From: Alistipes sp.
GTDB taxonomy: Bacteria; Bacteroidota; Bacteroidia; Bacteroidales; Rikenellaceae
Length of the DNA stretch: 64,000 nt
Reading direction: 5' to 3'
NCBI GenBank assembly: GCA_017451685.1
Contig: JAFTNV010000022.1
Coordinates: 54,354-118,353, forward strand
Below the pieces are notes generated by a model. The model was not told where the DNA came from. It saw only the letters and a program-made list of their open reading frames with translations, and did not search any database. The position numbers and the translations under genes are program-made. Positions within the stretch are counted from its first letter, which is position 1. Every line of letters begins with the position of its first letter. Shown here in pieces: positions 34,394 through 41,681 of this stretch.

Positions 34394-34396
34394 ATA

Positions 34397-34437
34397 AATA
34401 TAGGTCTTGCCGCAGTCATGCAAGGCCTATATTTTTT
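34397..34437 (+). terminator. Intrinsic terminator after cysQ/MITE-like element
   Basis: AAATATAGGTCTTGC-type arm pairs with GCAAGGCCTATATTT, followed by a run of T to 34437. Confidence 0.85.
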
Positions 34438-34463
34438 GCTTATAACGCCATAAAAAATAACGA

Positions 34464-34495
34464 TTTGACTTTTCGGAAATGTTGCACTATTTTTG
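34464..34495 (+). promoter_or_regulatory. Consensus promoter for trxA
   Basis: TTTG at 34464-34467 and TATTTTTG at 34488-34495, 20-base spacing; ATG at 34536. Confidence 0.7.
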
Positions 34496-34535
34496 CACCC
34501 GAAAAGCTAAATAACAACTAAAAAAGATTATAACT

Positions 34536-34889
34536 ATGGCAACAATACATTTGACAAAGGGCGGTTTCGAGAACCGCATAGCAAAGATTGAGGATATGGC
34601 GCAGGGATGGAAGTTCCTTGGCACACGCCCCGCATTGATAGACTTCTACGCCTCGTGGTGCGGCCCCTGCCAGCGCCTCGCCCCCATCATCGACGAGCTC
34701 GCGGAGGAGTACGAGGGTAAGGTAGACATCTACAAGGTGGATGTAGACAAGGAGGAGGAGCTTGCACGCTTATTCAAGGTGCGCTCGATACCTACGCTCG
34801 TATATATCCCGATGAACGAGCTACCCATCGTGGAGCTTGGCGGCAAGAGCAAGGGCGAACTAAGGGAGAAGCTCGAAGCGATGCTTTAG
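34536..34889 (+). CDS. trxA: Thioredoxin family protein
   Basis: A 117-aa thioredoxin with the redox motif WCGPC (in FYASWCGPCQRLAPIIDEL, about residues 45-49) and the cis-proline SIPTLVY downstream. No signal peptide: it starts MATIHLTKGGFENRIAKIED, so it acts in the cytoplasm as a general dithiol reductant. It differs from classical TrxA by a slightly longer N-terminus and by RLFKVRSIPTL in the second half, common in Bacteroidota. It has its own consensus promoter, and a family A repeat follows its stop codon. Confidence 0.93.
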   Translation: MATIHLTKGGFENRIAKIEDMAQGWKFLGTRPALIDFYASWCGPCQRLAPIIDELAEEYEGKVDIYKVDVDKEEELARLFKVRSIPTLVYIPMNELPIVELGGKSKGELREKLEAML

Positions 34890-34902
34890 TGGGTAATTAT
34901 AG

Positions 34903-35001
34903 TGAGTTTAAGGAGATTAGGGAATTTAAGGAGGTTAGGGAGGCGCTATCAGGTATTTCCCTAATTTCCCTAATCTCCCTAATCTCTCTAATCTCCCTAA
35001 A
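34903..35001. repeat. Family A: facing arrays of 9-bp units
   Basis: Left arm GTTTAAGGAGATTAGGGAAT-type units; spacer GCGCTATCAGGT; right arm of five TTCCCTAAT/CTCCCTAAT-type units. Starts 13 bases after the trxA stop. An open frame across it reads FKE/ISL repeats and is an artefact of the 9-bp period. Confidence 0.75.
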
Positions 35002-35026
35002 TCACAACTCACTGCGTTACAAGCCT

Positions 35027-35197
35027 AATTTGTTGTCAGAAGGGGTTAGGCTTGGTCTCTTATCACAACAAATTTGTTGTCAGAGTGGTGCAGTAGTGGC
35101 GCTGACATGAAAAAGCCATGGATGGATAGTACTTTGCGTACATTCCATTCATGGCTTTGATTGAAGCGTCGCTAATGCGCCGCTATCACAACAAATT
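35027..35197. repeat. Family C palindromic element with a tandem mini-copy
   Basis: A 48-bp mini-unit (35027-35074) and a full 127-bp unit (35071-35197) share one terminal repeat. Both start AATTTGTTGTCAGA and end TATCACAACAAATT. The full unit has a central hairpin at 35112-35158 whose outer stem AAAGCCATG/CATGGCTTT encloses ATGGATAGTACTTTGCGTAC. The right end supplies the TTA of the DUF3127 stop codon at 35196-35198. A second family member is at 52543-52672. No T-run suits trxA better than DUF3127, so terminator use is possible in both directions. Confidence 0.75.
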
Positions 35198-35561
35198 AAA
35201 AGGGCATATCGTCGATGACACCCGCGCCACCTACTGTGGGCTGGGGCTCCTCCATAAAGGGAGGCATATCCTGAACGGGAGGCTGCGCCTGAGCCTGAAG
35301 AGGCTGAACGCGCCATGCGCGCACGTCGGTATACCAACGACCCTGATAGTTACGCGACTCGATGTCGAAAGAGACAATATAGCTCTCGCCAACACGGAGG
35401 TTAGCGACCTCCTGACCCTTATTCATAAAGGTCACGGCAAGCTCCTTGCCATACTGCTTATTAGGCTGCTCAAAGACAACCGTCTGACGCTCCCACGTGC
35501 CACGTGCCGACTGTCCGGTCACGGGAGGAAGAATCTCTAATACCTTACCTTCAAATTCCAT
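35196..35561 (-). CDS. DUF3127 protein with an SSB-like acidic C-terminal tip
   Basis: A 121-aa protein. Residues 1-85 form an OB-like beta domain (MEFEGKVLEILPPVTGQSAR; TWERQTVVFEQPNKQYGKEL; YIVSFDIESRNYQGRWYTDV) that matches DUF3127. A flexible Pro/Gln-rich linker (QAQAQPPVQDMPPFMEEPQP) leads to the end VIDDMPF, which copies the plan of the SSB tail (DDLPF at the end of the ssb product at 48309). Such tips recruit replication and repair proteins, so a role in single-stranded DNA metabolism is inferred, not shown. The gene is 73 bases downstream of the radical SAM gene, and its stop codon overlaps a family C element. Confidence 0.82.
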   Translation of the reverse strand: MEFEGKVLEILPPVTGQSARGTWERQTVVFEQPNKQYGKELAVTFMNKGQEVANLRVGESYIVSFDIESRNYQGRWYTDVRAWRVQPLQAQAQPPVQDMPPFMEEPQPTVGGAGVIDDMPF

Positions 35562-35634
35562 ATTTTTAGACTACATTTAAGTTTTAGACTACAGGTCTGT
35601 TTACGCACTAATTAAACTGTTCAAGTGGGTTATA

Positions 35635-36405
35635 TTACGCCACCGACACGGCGATGCCAAGGGCCTCGACACGTGCAGCGATGGCGCGAAGCTCCTCCTT
35701 ATCGACCTTCTCGAGGGTCTGGCAGGGGGTGTCGCGGTCGAGAGAGTAGACCATAACCTGCTTAGGGTGTATCTCCTCAACGAGCTTAAGCCATGCCAAC
35801 ACCTCCTCCTCGGTGGTGTTATCCACACGCTGACCGAGGTACTCGCCACGGAGGAACATCGTCTGGATGATAAGCTCGCCATCGAAGCTCTTAAGTTGCT
35901 CGACAAGCTTAGCTACGCTATATGCACCCTGAGGCTTATTCATGAGCTGCACCGTGGCATCAAAGGCCGAGTCGAGCTTCAGGATGTTGTTATCGACACG
36001 ACGGAGCGCACGGCACACATCGTCGCGGTGAAGCTGCGTGGCATTCGAGAGCACTGACACCTTGGCCGCGGGGCAGTGTTTATCCCTAAGGGCAATGGTG
36101 TCAGCAATGACATTCTCGAAGTCGGGGTGGAGCGTAGGCTCGCCATTGCCGGCAAAGGTGATGACATCGGGGGGCGTGCCCTCCTTAACCATGCGCGCGA
36201 GAGTCTCATCAAGCATCTTACTCACATCCTCGCGGGCATTGAAGCGGCGCTTACCCGGGTGGTCGGCATTCCAGCCACACTCGCAGTATATACAGTCGAA
36301 GCTACACAGCTTCGATTCTATCGGCAGGAGGTTTACGCCGAGCGACAGGCCGAGGCGACGTGAGCGCACAGGGCCAAAGATAATATTATCGTAGAGTGAA
36401 GTCAT
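35635..36405 (-). CDS. Radical SAM protein
   Basis: A 256-aa radical S-adenosylmethionine enzyme. The [4Fe-4S] motif CxxxCxxC is CSFDCIYC at residues about 33-40, and the SAM-binding glycine-rich strand follows as ITFAGNGEPTLHPDFENVI, with VSVLSNATQLHRDDV after it. FGPVRSRRLGLSLGVNLLP at the start is typical of the subgroup related to the wyosine-like/MoaA-type radical SAM proteins in Bacteroidota. No substrate can be assigned. It is the last strong member of the hydrolase-murF-ddl transcript, 17 bases after ddl. Confidence 0.9.
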   Translation of the reverse strand: MTSLYDNIIFGPVRSRRLGLSLGVNLLPIESKLCSFDCIYCECGWNADHPGKRRFNAREDVSKMLDETLARMVKEGTPPDVITFAGNGEPTLHPDFENVIADTIALRDKHCPAAKVSVLSNATQLHRDDVCRALRRVDNNILKLDSAFDATVQLMNKPQGAYSVAKLVEQLKSFDGELIIQTMFLRGEYLGQRVDNTTEEEVLAWLKLVEEIHPKQVMVYSLDRDTPCQTLEKVDKEELRAIAARVEALGIAVSVA

Positions 36406-36422
36406 GGTTCAATTAGGTTATA

Positions 36423-37619
36423 TTATCGTTTACTACCCTTCGCGCCACCGAGCTTAGCGCCATGCTTAGCCTGGTAGGCAAAGATATTCTCCGAATAGCT
36501 CGTGGTCTTAAACTCCGAGTCGCGCTTGCGCTTAAACGCCACAGCTATAAGGCGGTCGACAAGCTCGTCGAACTTAACGCCCGTGGCCTCCCACAAGTAG
36601 AACGACAGCGAGCCCGGGATGGTGTTTATCTCGTTGACGAAGATGTCGCCCGTAGCCTCGTCAATCATAAAGTCGATGCGCGACACGCCATCGCATGCCA
36701 ACACGCGGAAGGTCTTGCATGCCGTCTCGCGGATGAAGCGCGTAGCCTCCTCGGGGAGGTTGGCAGGAATCTCCCTCACGGTAGAGTGCATGCCCTCCGA
36801 GGGCTTATTCTTACCGCCACCGAGGTATTTATCCTCGTAGCTAAGTATCTCGCCACTGCGCACCGGAGCCTCGCACACCGAGGCCTCGCAGTCGTAGTAG
36901 TCGCCAAGCACCGAGCAGTTTATCTCCTTAAGTTTCTCTACCAAGCGCTCGACGATGATGCGCTTAGAGTACTTTATGGCGTTATCCACAGCAGCAATCA
37001 ACTCCTCGCGGTCGTGTACCGCCTTGATGCCTACGCTCGAGCCGAGGTTGGCGGGCTTGACGATAAGCGGGAAGCGTAGCGCCTCGGCACGTGCCACACA
37101 CTCGTCGCGCTCCGAGAGCCACTCCTTATCCGAGAACCATGCGTACTCGACAACGGGGATGCCGCTCTCCTTGAGTATCATCTTCATCGTAATCTTATCC
37201 ATGCCGTTTGCCGAGGCCAACGTATTGGGGCAGGCGTACGGTATGCCCGTCATCTCCACAAGGCCCTGGAACGAGCCATCCTCGCCCGAGGTGCCATGCA
37301 AGCAGGGGAGGATGACATCTATCGTCGTGACAACATCGCTGCCAAAGAGGGGCTTACGCACTTTGTAGAGGCGGTTATCACCATACGTGGGGCGGAAATA
37401 TACCTCCGTGACACTGCTAAGGAGAGCCTTCATGTCGCGATAGTTATCCGTCGTGCGGAGCTTATCGCCCGTATACCAGTGTCCCTCCTTCGATATGTAG
37501 ATAGGCACGATGTTATACTTATCCTCGTTCATCGCCGCCATAGTCTGTGCCGCCGTGATTACCGAAATCTCGTTCTCCACCGAGCGACCACCAAAAATTA
37601 CACCTACATTAATCTTCAT
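36423..37619 (-). CDS. ddl: D-alanine--D-alanine ligase
   Basis: Joins two D-alanines for the peptidoglycan stem peptide. The 398-aa protein has the ATP-grasp fold: VIFGGRSVENEISVITAAQT at the start, the LHGTSGEDGSFQGLVEMTGI block, LPLIVKPANLGSSVGI (written here RFPLIVKPANLGSSVGIKAV) and the catalytic end FMIDEATGDIFVNEINTIPG followed by SLSFYLWEATG. It is longer than the 300-aa DdlB type, matching the DdlA-like form (about 360-400 aa). It lies 22 bases after murF, which uses its product, so the two steps are co-expressed. Its C-terminus carries a short basic tail (GAKLGGAKGSKR). Confidence 0.96.
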   Translation of the reverse strand: MKINVGVIFGGRSVENEISVITAAQTMAAMNEDKYNIVPIYISKEGHWYTGDKLRTTDNYRDMKALLSSVTEVYFRPTYGDNRLYKVRKPLFGSDVVTTIDVILPCLHGTSGEDGSFQGLVEMTGIPYACPNTLASANGMDKITMKMILKESGIPVVEYAWFSDKEWLSERDECVARAEALRFPLIVKPANLGSSVGIKAVHDREELIAAVDNAIKYSKRIIVERLVEKLKEINCSVLGDYYDCEASVCEAPVRSGEILSYEDKYLGGGKNKPSEGMHSTVREIPANLPEEATRFIRETACKTFRVLACDGVSRIDFMIDEATGDIFVNEINTIPGSLSFYLWEATGVKFDELVDRLIAVAFKRKRDSEFKTTSYSENIFAYQAKHGAKLGGAKGSKR

Positions 37620-37641
37620 TATTTCGTTGTTTTAGTTATTA

Positions 37642-39201
37642 CTATTTGAATGAGTCGGGCAAGTCGTTCTCGTAGAGCACCACATCGCCCGCCTTGAGGC
37701 GTGGCTGCAACTCGGCCATGGCCTCCTTGAAGGATGCCACACACGCGATGCGCTCCTCGGCATATCCCCCATCCCTAAGACCCGCGGTTATAGCCGCGCG
37801 ATTAACCTCGTTTACGACATATACACCATCGGGGTTGGCCGCAGCTATATCGCGACCAAAGGCGCGGTTGTTATCATACTGCTTGGCGCCCATCTCCACA
37901 AATCCCGGCGTCACGACATAGCGACAGCCCGTCGTGGCGAAGCCCGCAAGCACCTCCATGGCCATGCGCGCACCCGTGGGGTTGGAGTTGTAGGCATCGT
38001 CGAGGATGGTGACACCGCCTCCCGTGCGCATGCTCAGGCGATGCTCCACCTGCTCTATCTGCTTCACGGCACGACGACACTCCGCTGCCGTGATGCCGAG
38101 ATGCTCGGCAACGGCCAGCGCTGCCGTGATGTTTAGTATGTTACCGCGACCCAGAATATGGGCAGCGAAGCCCTCTTCTACCCTATCGCCATGTGCGAGG
38201 CTGAATGTCGTCTCCAGCTGCGAGTAACGCACCTCCGAGGCGCGATAGTCCGCCACAGTGTTCTCTATGCCGTAGGTCGTAGCCTTGATATTATGACTCT
38301 TTAGGTGGTGATATGCCGCCTCCGAGTCTATGTTCACAACGGCGAGGCCATCCTCGCCCACAGCATCCACAAGCTCGAACTTCGTGCGCGCAATATTCTC
38401 CACCGTGCCGAAGGTTTCGAGGTGCATCTCACCCACCGACGTTACGACACCCACCGTGGGATGCACAAGGTCGCATATCTCCTTGATGTCGCCCGTCTGC
38501 TTCGCGCCCATCTCCACGATGAATACTTCGTGGTGGGGTTTCACATGCTCGCGTATGGTGCGCACAACGCCCAACGTGGTATTGAAATTTCCGGGTGTCA
38601 TCACTACGTTGTAACGCTCCGAGAGCACACGGTAGAGGAAGTGCTTGGTCGATGTCTTGCCGAAGCTGCCGGTGATGCCTATAATCTTTAGGTGGGGCAT
38701 CGAGCGCAGTATCCTACGCGCATCGTTGTAGTACCAGCGCGTGATGGTAGCCTCCAACGGGCGGTTTATCATGTTGGCGAGGATTGTCCAGTAGTCGAGC
38801 GTCATAGCCATCGCCGCCATGAGCGTATACTCCACGGCATAGATGTGTACGACCGCAACGACGGCCACTGTGAGGAGCATGCGCGTAGCAATCAGGCGCT
38901 TAACGCGCATGGTATATACCAAGCGCACCTTGTAGCGTATCGAGAACTCCGCGATGGCGATAATCGTCATCCACACGCCGAAGAAGATGAGCGCGGCGAT
39001 GTGCGTGGTGAGGGCGAAGCACGCGGCAGCAAGGAGTGCCACGATGTTCATGTGCGAGTGCCACTCGCCCGTCTGTCGTAGCCAGCGGTTGTAGCGCTCC
39101 GTGCGGTAGCTGTTCTGCTGAAACATCTGCACAGCATAACGTGTCGTGGCAGCGAGGTATACGAGCCACACGAAGATGAATATATCTATTGCAACACCCA
39201 T
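37642..39201 (-). CDS. murF: MurF-like Mur ligase with an N-terminal membrane domain
   Basis: A 519-aa protein. The first 145 residues hold about four transmembrane segments (DIFIFVWLVYLAATTRYAVQ; IVALLAAACFALTTHIAALI; MLLTVAVVAVVHIYAVEYTL among them), while ordinary MurF is soluble and about 450 aa. The Mur ligase part begins near 170: Walker A GSFGKTSTKHFL (ITGSFGKTSTK), the TPGNFNTTLGVV block, EMGAKQTGDIKEICDLVHPT, RGNILNITAALAVAEHLGI, and DDAYNSNPTGARMAME. It should add D-Ala-D-Ala to UDP-MurNAc-tripeptide, or act on a related wall substrate at the membrane. Gene context with ddl supports MurF. The cell may hold a second, soluble MurF; this window cannot tell. Confidence 0.85.
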   Translation of the reverse strand: MGVAIDIFIFVWLVYLAATTRYAVQMFQQNSYRTERYNRWLRQTGEWHSHMNIVALLAAACFALTTHIAALIFFGVWMTIIAIAEFSIRYKVRLVYTMRVKRLIATRMLLTVAVVAVVHIYAVEYTLMAAMAMTLDYWTILANMINRPLEATITRWYYNDARRILRSMPHLKIIGITGSFGKTSTKHFLYRVLSERYNVVMTPGNFNTTLGVVRTIREHVKPHHEVFIVEMGAKQTGDIKEICDLVHPTVGVVTSVGEMHLETFGTVENIARTKFELVDAVGEDGLAVVNIDSEAAYHHLKSHNIKATTYGIENTVADYRASEVRYSQLETTFSLAHGDRVEEGFAAHILGRGNILNITAALAVAEHLGITAAECRRAVKQIEQVEHRLSMRTGGGVTILDDAYNSNPTGARMAMEVLAGFATTGCRYVVTPGFVEMGAKQYDNNRAFGRDIAAANPDGVYVVNEVNRAAITAGLRDGGYAEERIACVASFKEAMAELQPRLKAGDVVLYENDLPDSFK

Positions 39202-39204
39202 ATA

Positions 39205-39969
39205 CTACCCAATTTTTAGGAATGACTTTAACGATGCACGCCATAACTCCGCCTGCTCCAACATGGCGAAGTGACCCGCACCCTCGGCAACGACAAGGCC
39301 CGCATCGGGCATGAGGCGCTGCATCGTGTGCGCATCTTTGAGGGGCGTGGCGGTGTCCCTGTCGCCCCAGAAGAGGAGCACGGGGGCCTTCACCGCGGGC
39401 ATCACGCGACATAAGTCCTCATTCACGCACTTCGACAGTATCGCACGCATCATGGGCGTTGCGCGGTTGTAGTCCGACGATGCCGTGGCGGCACGGCGCT
39501 CCTCGATAATCATCTGCGCCTTGCGACGACCTATGAGTATGGGCAGGGCGTGCTTCAATAGTTTGTAGGTGTATACCTTGCGATAGTAGCTCCACGTGCG
39601 ACGTGGCTTTACGCCCGCAGCATCCGTGAGCACCACGCGCGACACCTCGTTGCGCGAGGCGTAGAGTATCGATACCCTGCCTCCGAAGGAGTGACCCACA
39701 AGCACGGGGCGCACGATGCCGAGCTCAGCAACCAACGCCTCGATGGAGCGCGTATACTCCTCGACACCCCACACCGACCTCGGCTCGGCACTCGCGCCAA
39801 AGCCGGCAAAATCGACAGCGACAACGCGATAGGAGCCCTTCAGCAACTCTGCCGTAGGCTGCCAGATGCTGCGGTCGCAGCCCCAGCCGTGGAGCAGGAG
39901 CACCGTATCACCCTCGCCCTCAATGCTGTAGGCGAGCTCCACACCGTCGTATGTATAACGCATATCCAT
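39205..39969 (-). CDS. Alpha/beta hydrolase
   Basis: A 254-aa hydrolase of the alpha/beta fold with a complete triad: nucleophile Ser in LVGHSFGGRVSIL (about residue 95), Asp in FWGDRDTATPLKDAHTM (about 205) and His in VVAEGAGHFAMLEQ (about 234). The oxyanion strand is VLLLHGWGCDRSIW. There is no signal peptide. It is the first gene of the transcript with murF, ddl and the radical SAM gene; three bases separate it from murF. The -7 box at 39975-39982 is so close that the mRNA may start at or within a few bases of the ATG (39969 or 39963). Substrate unknown; context suggests a wall-related or detoxifying role. Confidence 0.9.
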   Translation of the reverse strand: MDMRYTYDGVELAYSIEGEGDTVLLLHGWGCDRSIWQPTAELLKGSYRVVAVDFAGFGASAEPRSVWGVEEYTRSIEALVAELGIVRPVLVGHSFGGRVSILYASRNEVSRVVLTDAAGVKPRRTWSYYRKVYTYKLLKHALPILIGRRKAQMIIEERRAATASSDYNRATPMMRAILSKCVNEDLCRVMPAVKAPVLLFWGDRDTATPLKDAHTMQRLMPDAGLVVAEGAGHFAMLEQAELWRASLKSFLKIG

Positions 39970-39974
39970 AAATG

Positions 39975-40003
39975 CAAAGGTACAAAAAAAATAACAACAG
40001 CAA
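39975..40003 (-). promoter_or_regulatory. Promoter for hydrolase-murF-ddl, with almost no leader
   Basis: CAAAGGTA at 39975-39982 and CAA at 40001-40003 (spacing 18). The expected start of transcription is within about 0-7 bases of the first ATG. The -33 box is part of a family B repeat. Confidence 0.6.
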
Positions 40004-40035
40004 TGAGTAATCAGTAAATTTTTAATTAGTAATTG
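40000..40035. repeat. Family B repeat (short copy)
   Basis: GCAATGAGTAATCAGTAAAT followed by TTAATTAGTAATTG. Two units only. It provides the -33 region of the hydrolase promoter. Confidence 0.55.
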
Positions 40036-40054
40036 TGGGCTCTTATTACGACAA

Positions 40055-40081
40055 AGGGATGACTATTTTTTAGCCATCCCT
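40055..40081. terminator. GGGATGACTA hairpin
   Basis: AGGGATGACTA pairs with TAGCCATCCCT across a T-rich loop. A very similar hairpin is at 63368-63399. Possible terminator for the leftward ribH-like gene. Confidence 0.5.
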
Positions 40082-40090
40082 ATTGCGTCA

Positions 40091-40209
40091 TAGGTTGAAT
40101 AAAAAGATGTAGTTTTAGGCCTGTGAAGCCCGAAAAACCGCAGTTTACTTGGCGTAAATGAGGATTTTGAGGGCGAGCATAACGACAAAATACACTTTTT
40201 ATTCAGCCT
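40091..40209. repeat. Family D palindromic element (copy D2)
   Basis: Inverted termini AGGTTGAATAAAAAGATGTA and TACACTTTTTATTCAGCCT, imperfect palindrome throughout, centre GTTTACTTGGCGTAAATGAG at 40143-40162, nearly identical to the centre of D1. The right end abuts the stop codon (40209-40211) of the ribH-like gene. Confidence 0.65.
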
Positions 40210-40631
40210 CATGAGAAATTTCCGCCACTACGCTGTCGCGTAAGCTCCGGCGCATCAATCTCCATGTCGTTCTGGAGGTTTATCATCTCGACGATGTTGT
40301 CGGCGCACTCCACGCCACCAATCTCGACGACCATGTTCCACTGCACCTGCACCTGCACGATGCCATTCATGAGCGATAGCGTGCCCATCACGCGGTTTTG
40401 TGGTGCGAGGACTATCACGCCATCGACATCGGTGTACTCGGCCATGAACATCGTCGCCATGAGGATGTCGTGTGCCGTGGGCACCACCTTCACGACGATG
40501 TTCTGCGCCAGGCATCCGAGCTGCGTGAGACGCTCGACGAGGGGCATGAGATACATGTCGTTGTACTCGTCGAACTCGCGCGCTACGACCACGCCAAACT
40601 TCATATTCGATGCCGTTGTCTCCACCATCAT
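40209..40631 (-). CDS. Degenerate lumazine synthase (RibH-like) protein
   Basis: A 140-aa protein that lines up with 6,7-dimethyl-8-ribityllumazine synthase. The start ASNMKFGVVVAREFDEYNDM matches the Bacteroides form (SNMRFGIVVS...), then LVERLTQLGCLAQNIVVKVV, then VPTAHDI where active enzymes have VPGAFEIP/VPGSFEL, and DVDGVIVLAPQNRV where they have YDAVIALGxVIRG. The catalytic histidine of the RGxTxH segment and the late ERAG arginine are missing (here RVMGTLSLMNG). So the fold is probably kept and the chemistry lost or changed. It follows the TPR gene by 11 bases, an arrangement seen for ribH in Bacteroidales, which supports descent from ribH. Confidence 0.65.
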   Translation of the reverse strand: MMVETTASNMKFGVVVAREFDEYNDMYLMPLVERLTQLGCLAQNIVVKVVPTAHDILMATMFMAEYTDVDGVIVLAPQNRVMGTLSLMNGIVQVQVQWNMVVEIGGVECADNIVEMINLQNDMEIDAPELTRQRSGGNFS

Positions 40632-40642
40632 ACCGCTACGCC

Positions 40643-41284
40643 TTACTCAAAGATGTACTTCGCGTACTGAGCCTTAAGGTCGGGGTGCTTCTCCACGAGG
40701 GCCTTGTATGCCTCCATGGCAGCTGACTTGTCGCCCATGGCCTCGAGCACGAGGGCGAGCTTCTTCGTTGCAGCCTCCACGCTCGATGCCTCGTCGTTGG
40801 CAGCTATGGCCTTGCGGTAGAGGTCGGCAGCGGTCTGAAGGTCGTTCTCCTCGACAGCCACGTCGCCACGGAGCGTGTATACGAGGGCGTTGATCACCTC
40901 ACCTGCGGCACCCTCAACGTCGGCATACTTTGCCAACGAAGCCTTGGCATTGGCGATGTCGCCCGCCTTGAGATACTCGGCACCTGCGAGGTATGCAGCG
41001 GTGTTTGCCGCCTTCGTGCCCTCATACTCGTTCACGATAGCCTCAAAGACGGCTACGTCGCCCTCTGTTGTGAGGGCTACGGTGAGGGCTGCCTGCGCAG
41101 CATTCTCCCTCTTGAGGTCGCTGTTCGACGATATGCTCACCCATGCGAATACTGCCACGGCGATGAGTGTCACAGCCAAAAGACCCTTGAGGAGCTTGTT
41201 GCCATACTTGTCAAAAAATAACTCCAACTTACCCTTTGTCTCGACCATGAGGTCGTTCTCGGGCATCTGTACTTTGTTTGCCAT
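40643..41284 (-). CDS. Membrane-anchored TPR protein
   Basis: A 213-aa protein with one transmembrane segment (GLLAVTLIAVAVFAWVSI, about residues 34-51) and a periplasmic helical repeat domain: FEAIVNEYEGTKAANTAAYL, AGAEYLKAGDIANAKASLAK, AADLYRKAIAANDEASSVEA and AMEAYKALVEKHPDLKAQYA are tetratricopeptide-like. It resembles YfgM/BamD-like scaffolds and the TPR protein that sits next to ribH in Bacteroidales. It probably mediates protein-protein contacts at the inner membrane. A consensus promoter lies at 41353-41382, and a T8/G9 tract lies about 60 bases further upstream. Confidence 0.85.
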   Translation of the reverse strand: MANKVQMPENDLMVETKGKLELFFDKYGNKLLKGLLAVTLIAVAVFAWVSISSNSDLKRENAAQAALTVALTTEGDVAVFEAIVNEYEGTKAANTAAYLAGAEYLKAGDIANAKASLAKYADVEGAAGEVINALVYTLRGDVAVEENDLQTAADLYRKAIAANDEASSVEAATKKLALVLEAMGDKSAAMEAYKALVEKHPDLKAQYAKYIFE

Positions 41285-41352
41285 AAATCGTTAATTATTT
41301 AATTATTACTTATATATGCACTTTCTTCGCGCCAACATGGCACTTCAACCCA

Positions 41353-41382
41353 CAAAGGTAGAAAAAATTTCGTAAAAACAAA
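41353..41382 (-). promoter_or_regulatory. Promoter for the TPR gene and ribH-like gene
   Basis: CAAAGGTA at 41353-41360 and CAAA at 41379-41382, spacing 18 bases, reverse strand. Confidence 0.65.
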
Positions 41383-41421
41383 AAAATTATGCATGGCGCA
41401 ACCCGCAATAGCGTGGGAGGC

Positions 41422-41438
41422 TTTTTTTTGGGGGGGGG
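41422..41438. repeat. T8-G9 homopolymer tract
   Basis: Eight T followed by nine G, the longest homopolymer pair in the window, upstream of the TPR promoter. Such tracts can slip during replication. Confidence 0.7.
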
Positions 41439-41449
41439 CGGGCGGAGAA

Positions 41450-41551
41450 AAAGACAACAGAGACTACAAAGACCACAGAGAGATAAACGACCATGCGGAC
41501 TATATTGGCTGCGACTTCGTTGTAGTCCCTGCTGTCCCTGCTGTCCCTGCC
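41450..41551. repeat. Family F: facing arrays of 9-bp units
   Basis: Left arm AGACAACAG, AGACTACAA, AGACCACAG units followed by AGAGATAAACGACCATGCGG; right arm GTCCCTGCT units. Close relative at 48205-48309. From 41552 to 41592 the sequence includes a TTCACTCCGTTCAGAATGAC stretch, a type of dispersed sequence common in this phylum. Confidence 0.65.
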
Positions 41552-41592
41552 AGATTCTTCACTCCGTTCAGAATGACAAAATGCTCATCGGA

Positions 41593-41627
41593 ACCCATAG
41601 AAACCCATAGAAACCCATAGAAACCCA
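41593..41627. repeat. 10-bp tandem repeat
   Basis: ACCCATAGAA repeated three and a half times, directly before the terminator of the fimbrillin-like gene. Confidence 0.8.
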
Positions 41628-41628
41628 C

Positions 41629-41662
41629 AAAAAAAAATCCGAGGCCCTCGAAAGAGCCTCGG
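41629..41662 (-). terminator. Terminator of the fimbrillin-like gene at 41682
   Basis: CCGAGGC pairs with GCCTCGG; on the reverse strand a run of nine T (A on the given strand, 41629-41637) follows. Confidence 0.88.
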
Positions 41663-41681
41663 AAAAAGATGAATATGTATT

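Noticed and set aside
34889-35110. 73-codon frame with FKE and ISL repeats after trxA
   Set aside because: Simply the translation of the 9-bp family A array; the same pattern appears at every array. Not a coiled-coil peptide gene.
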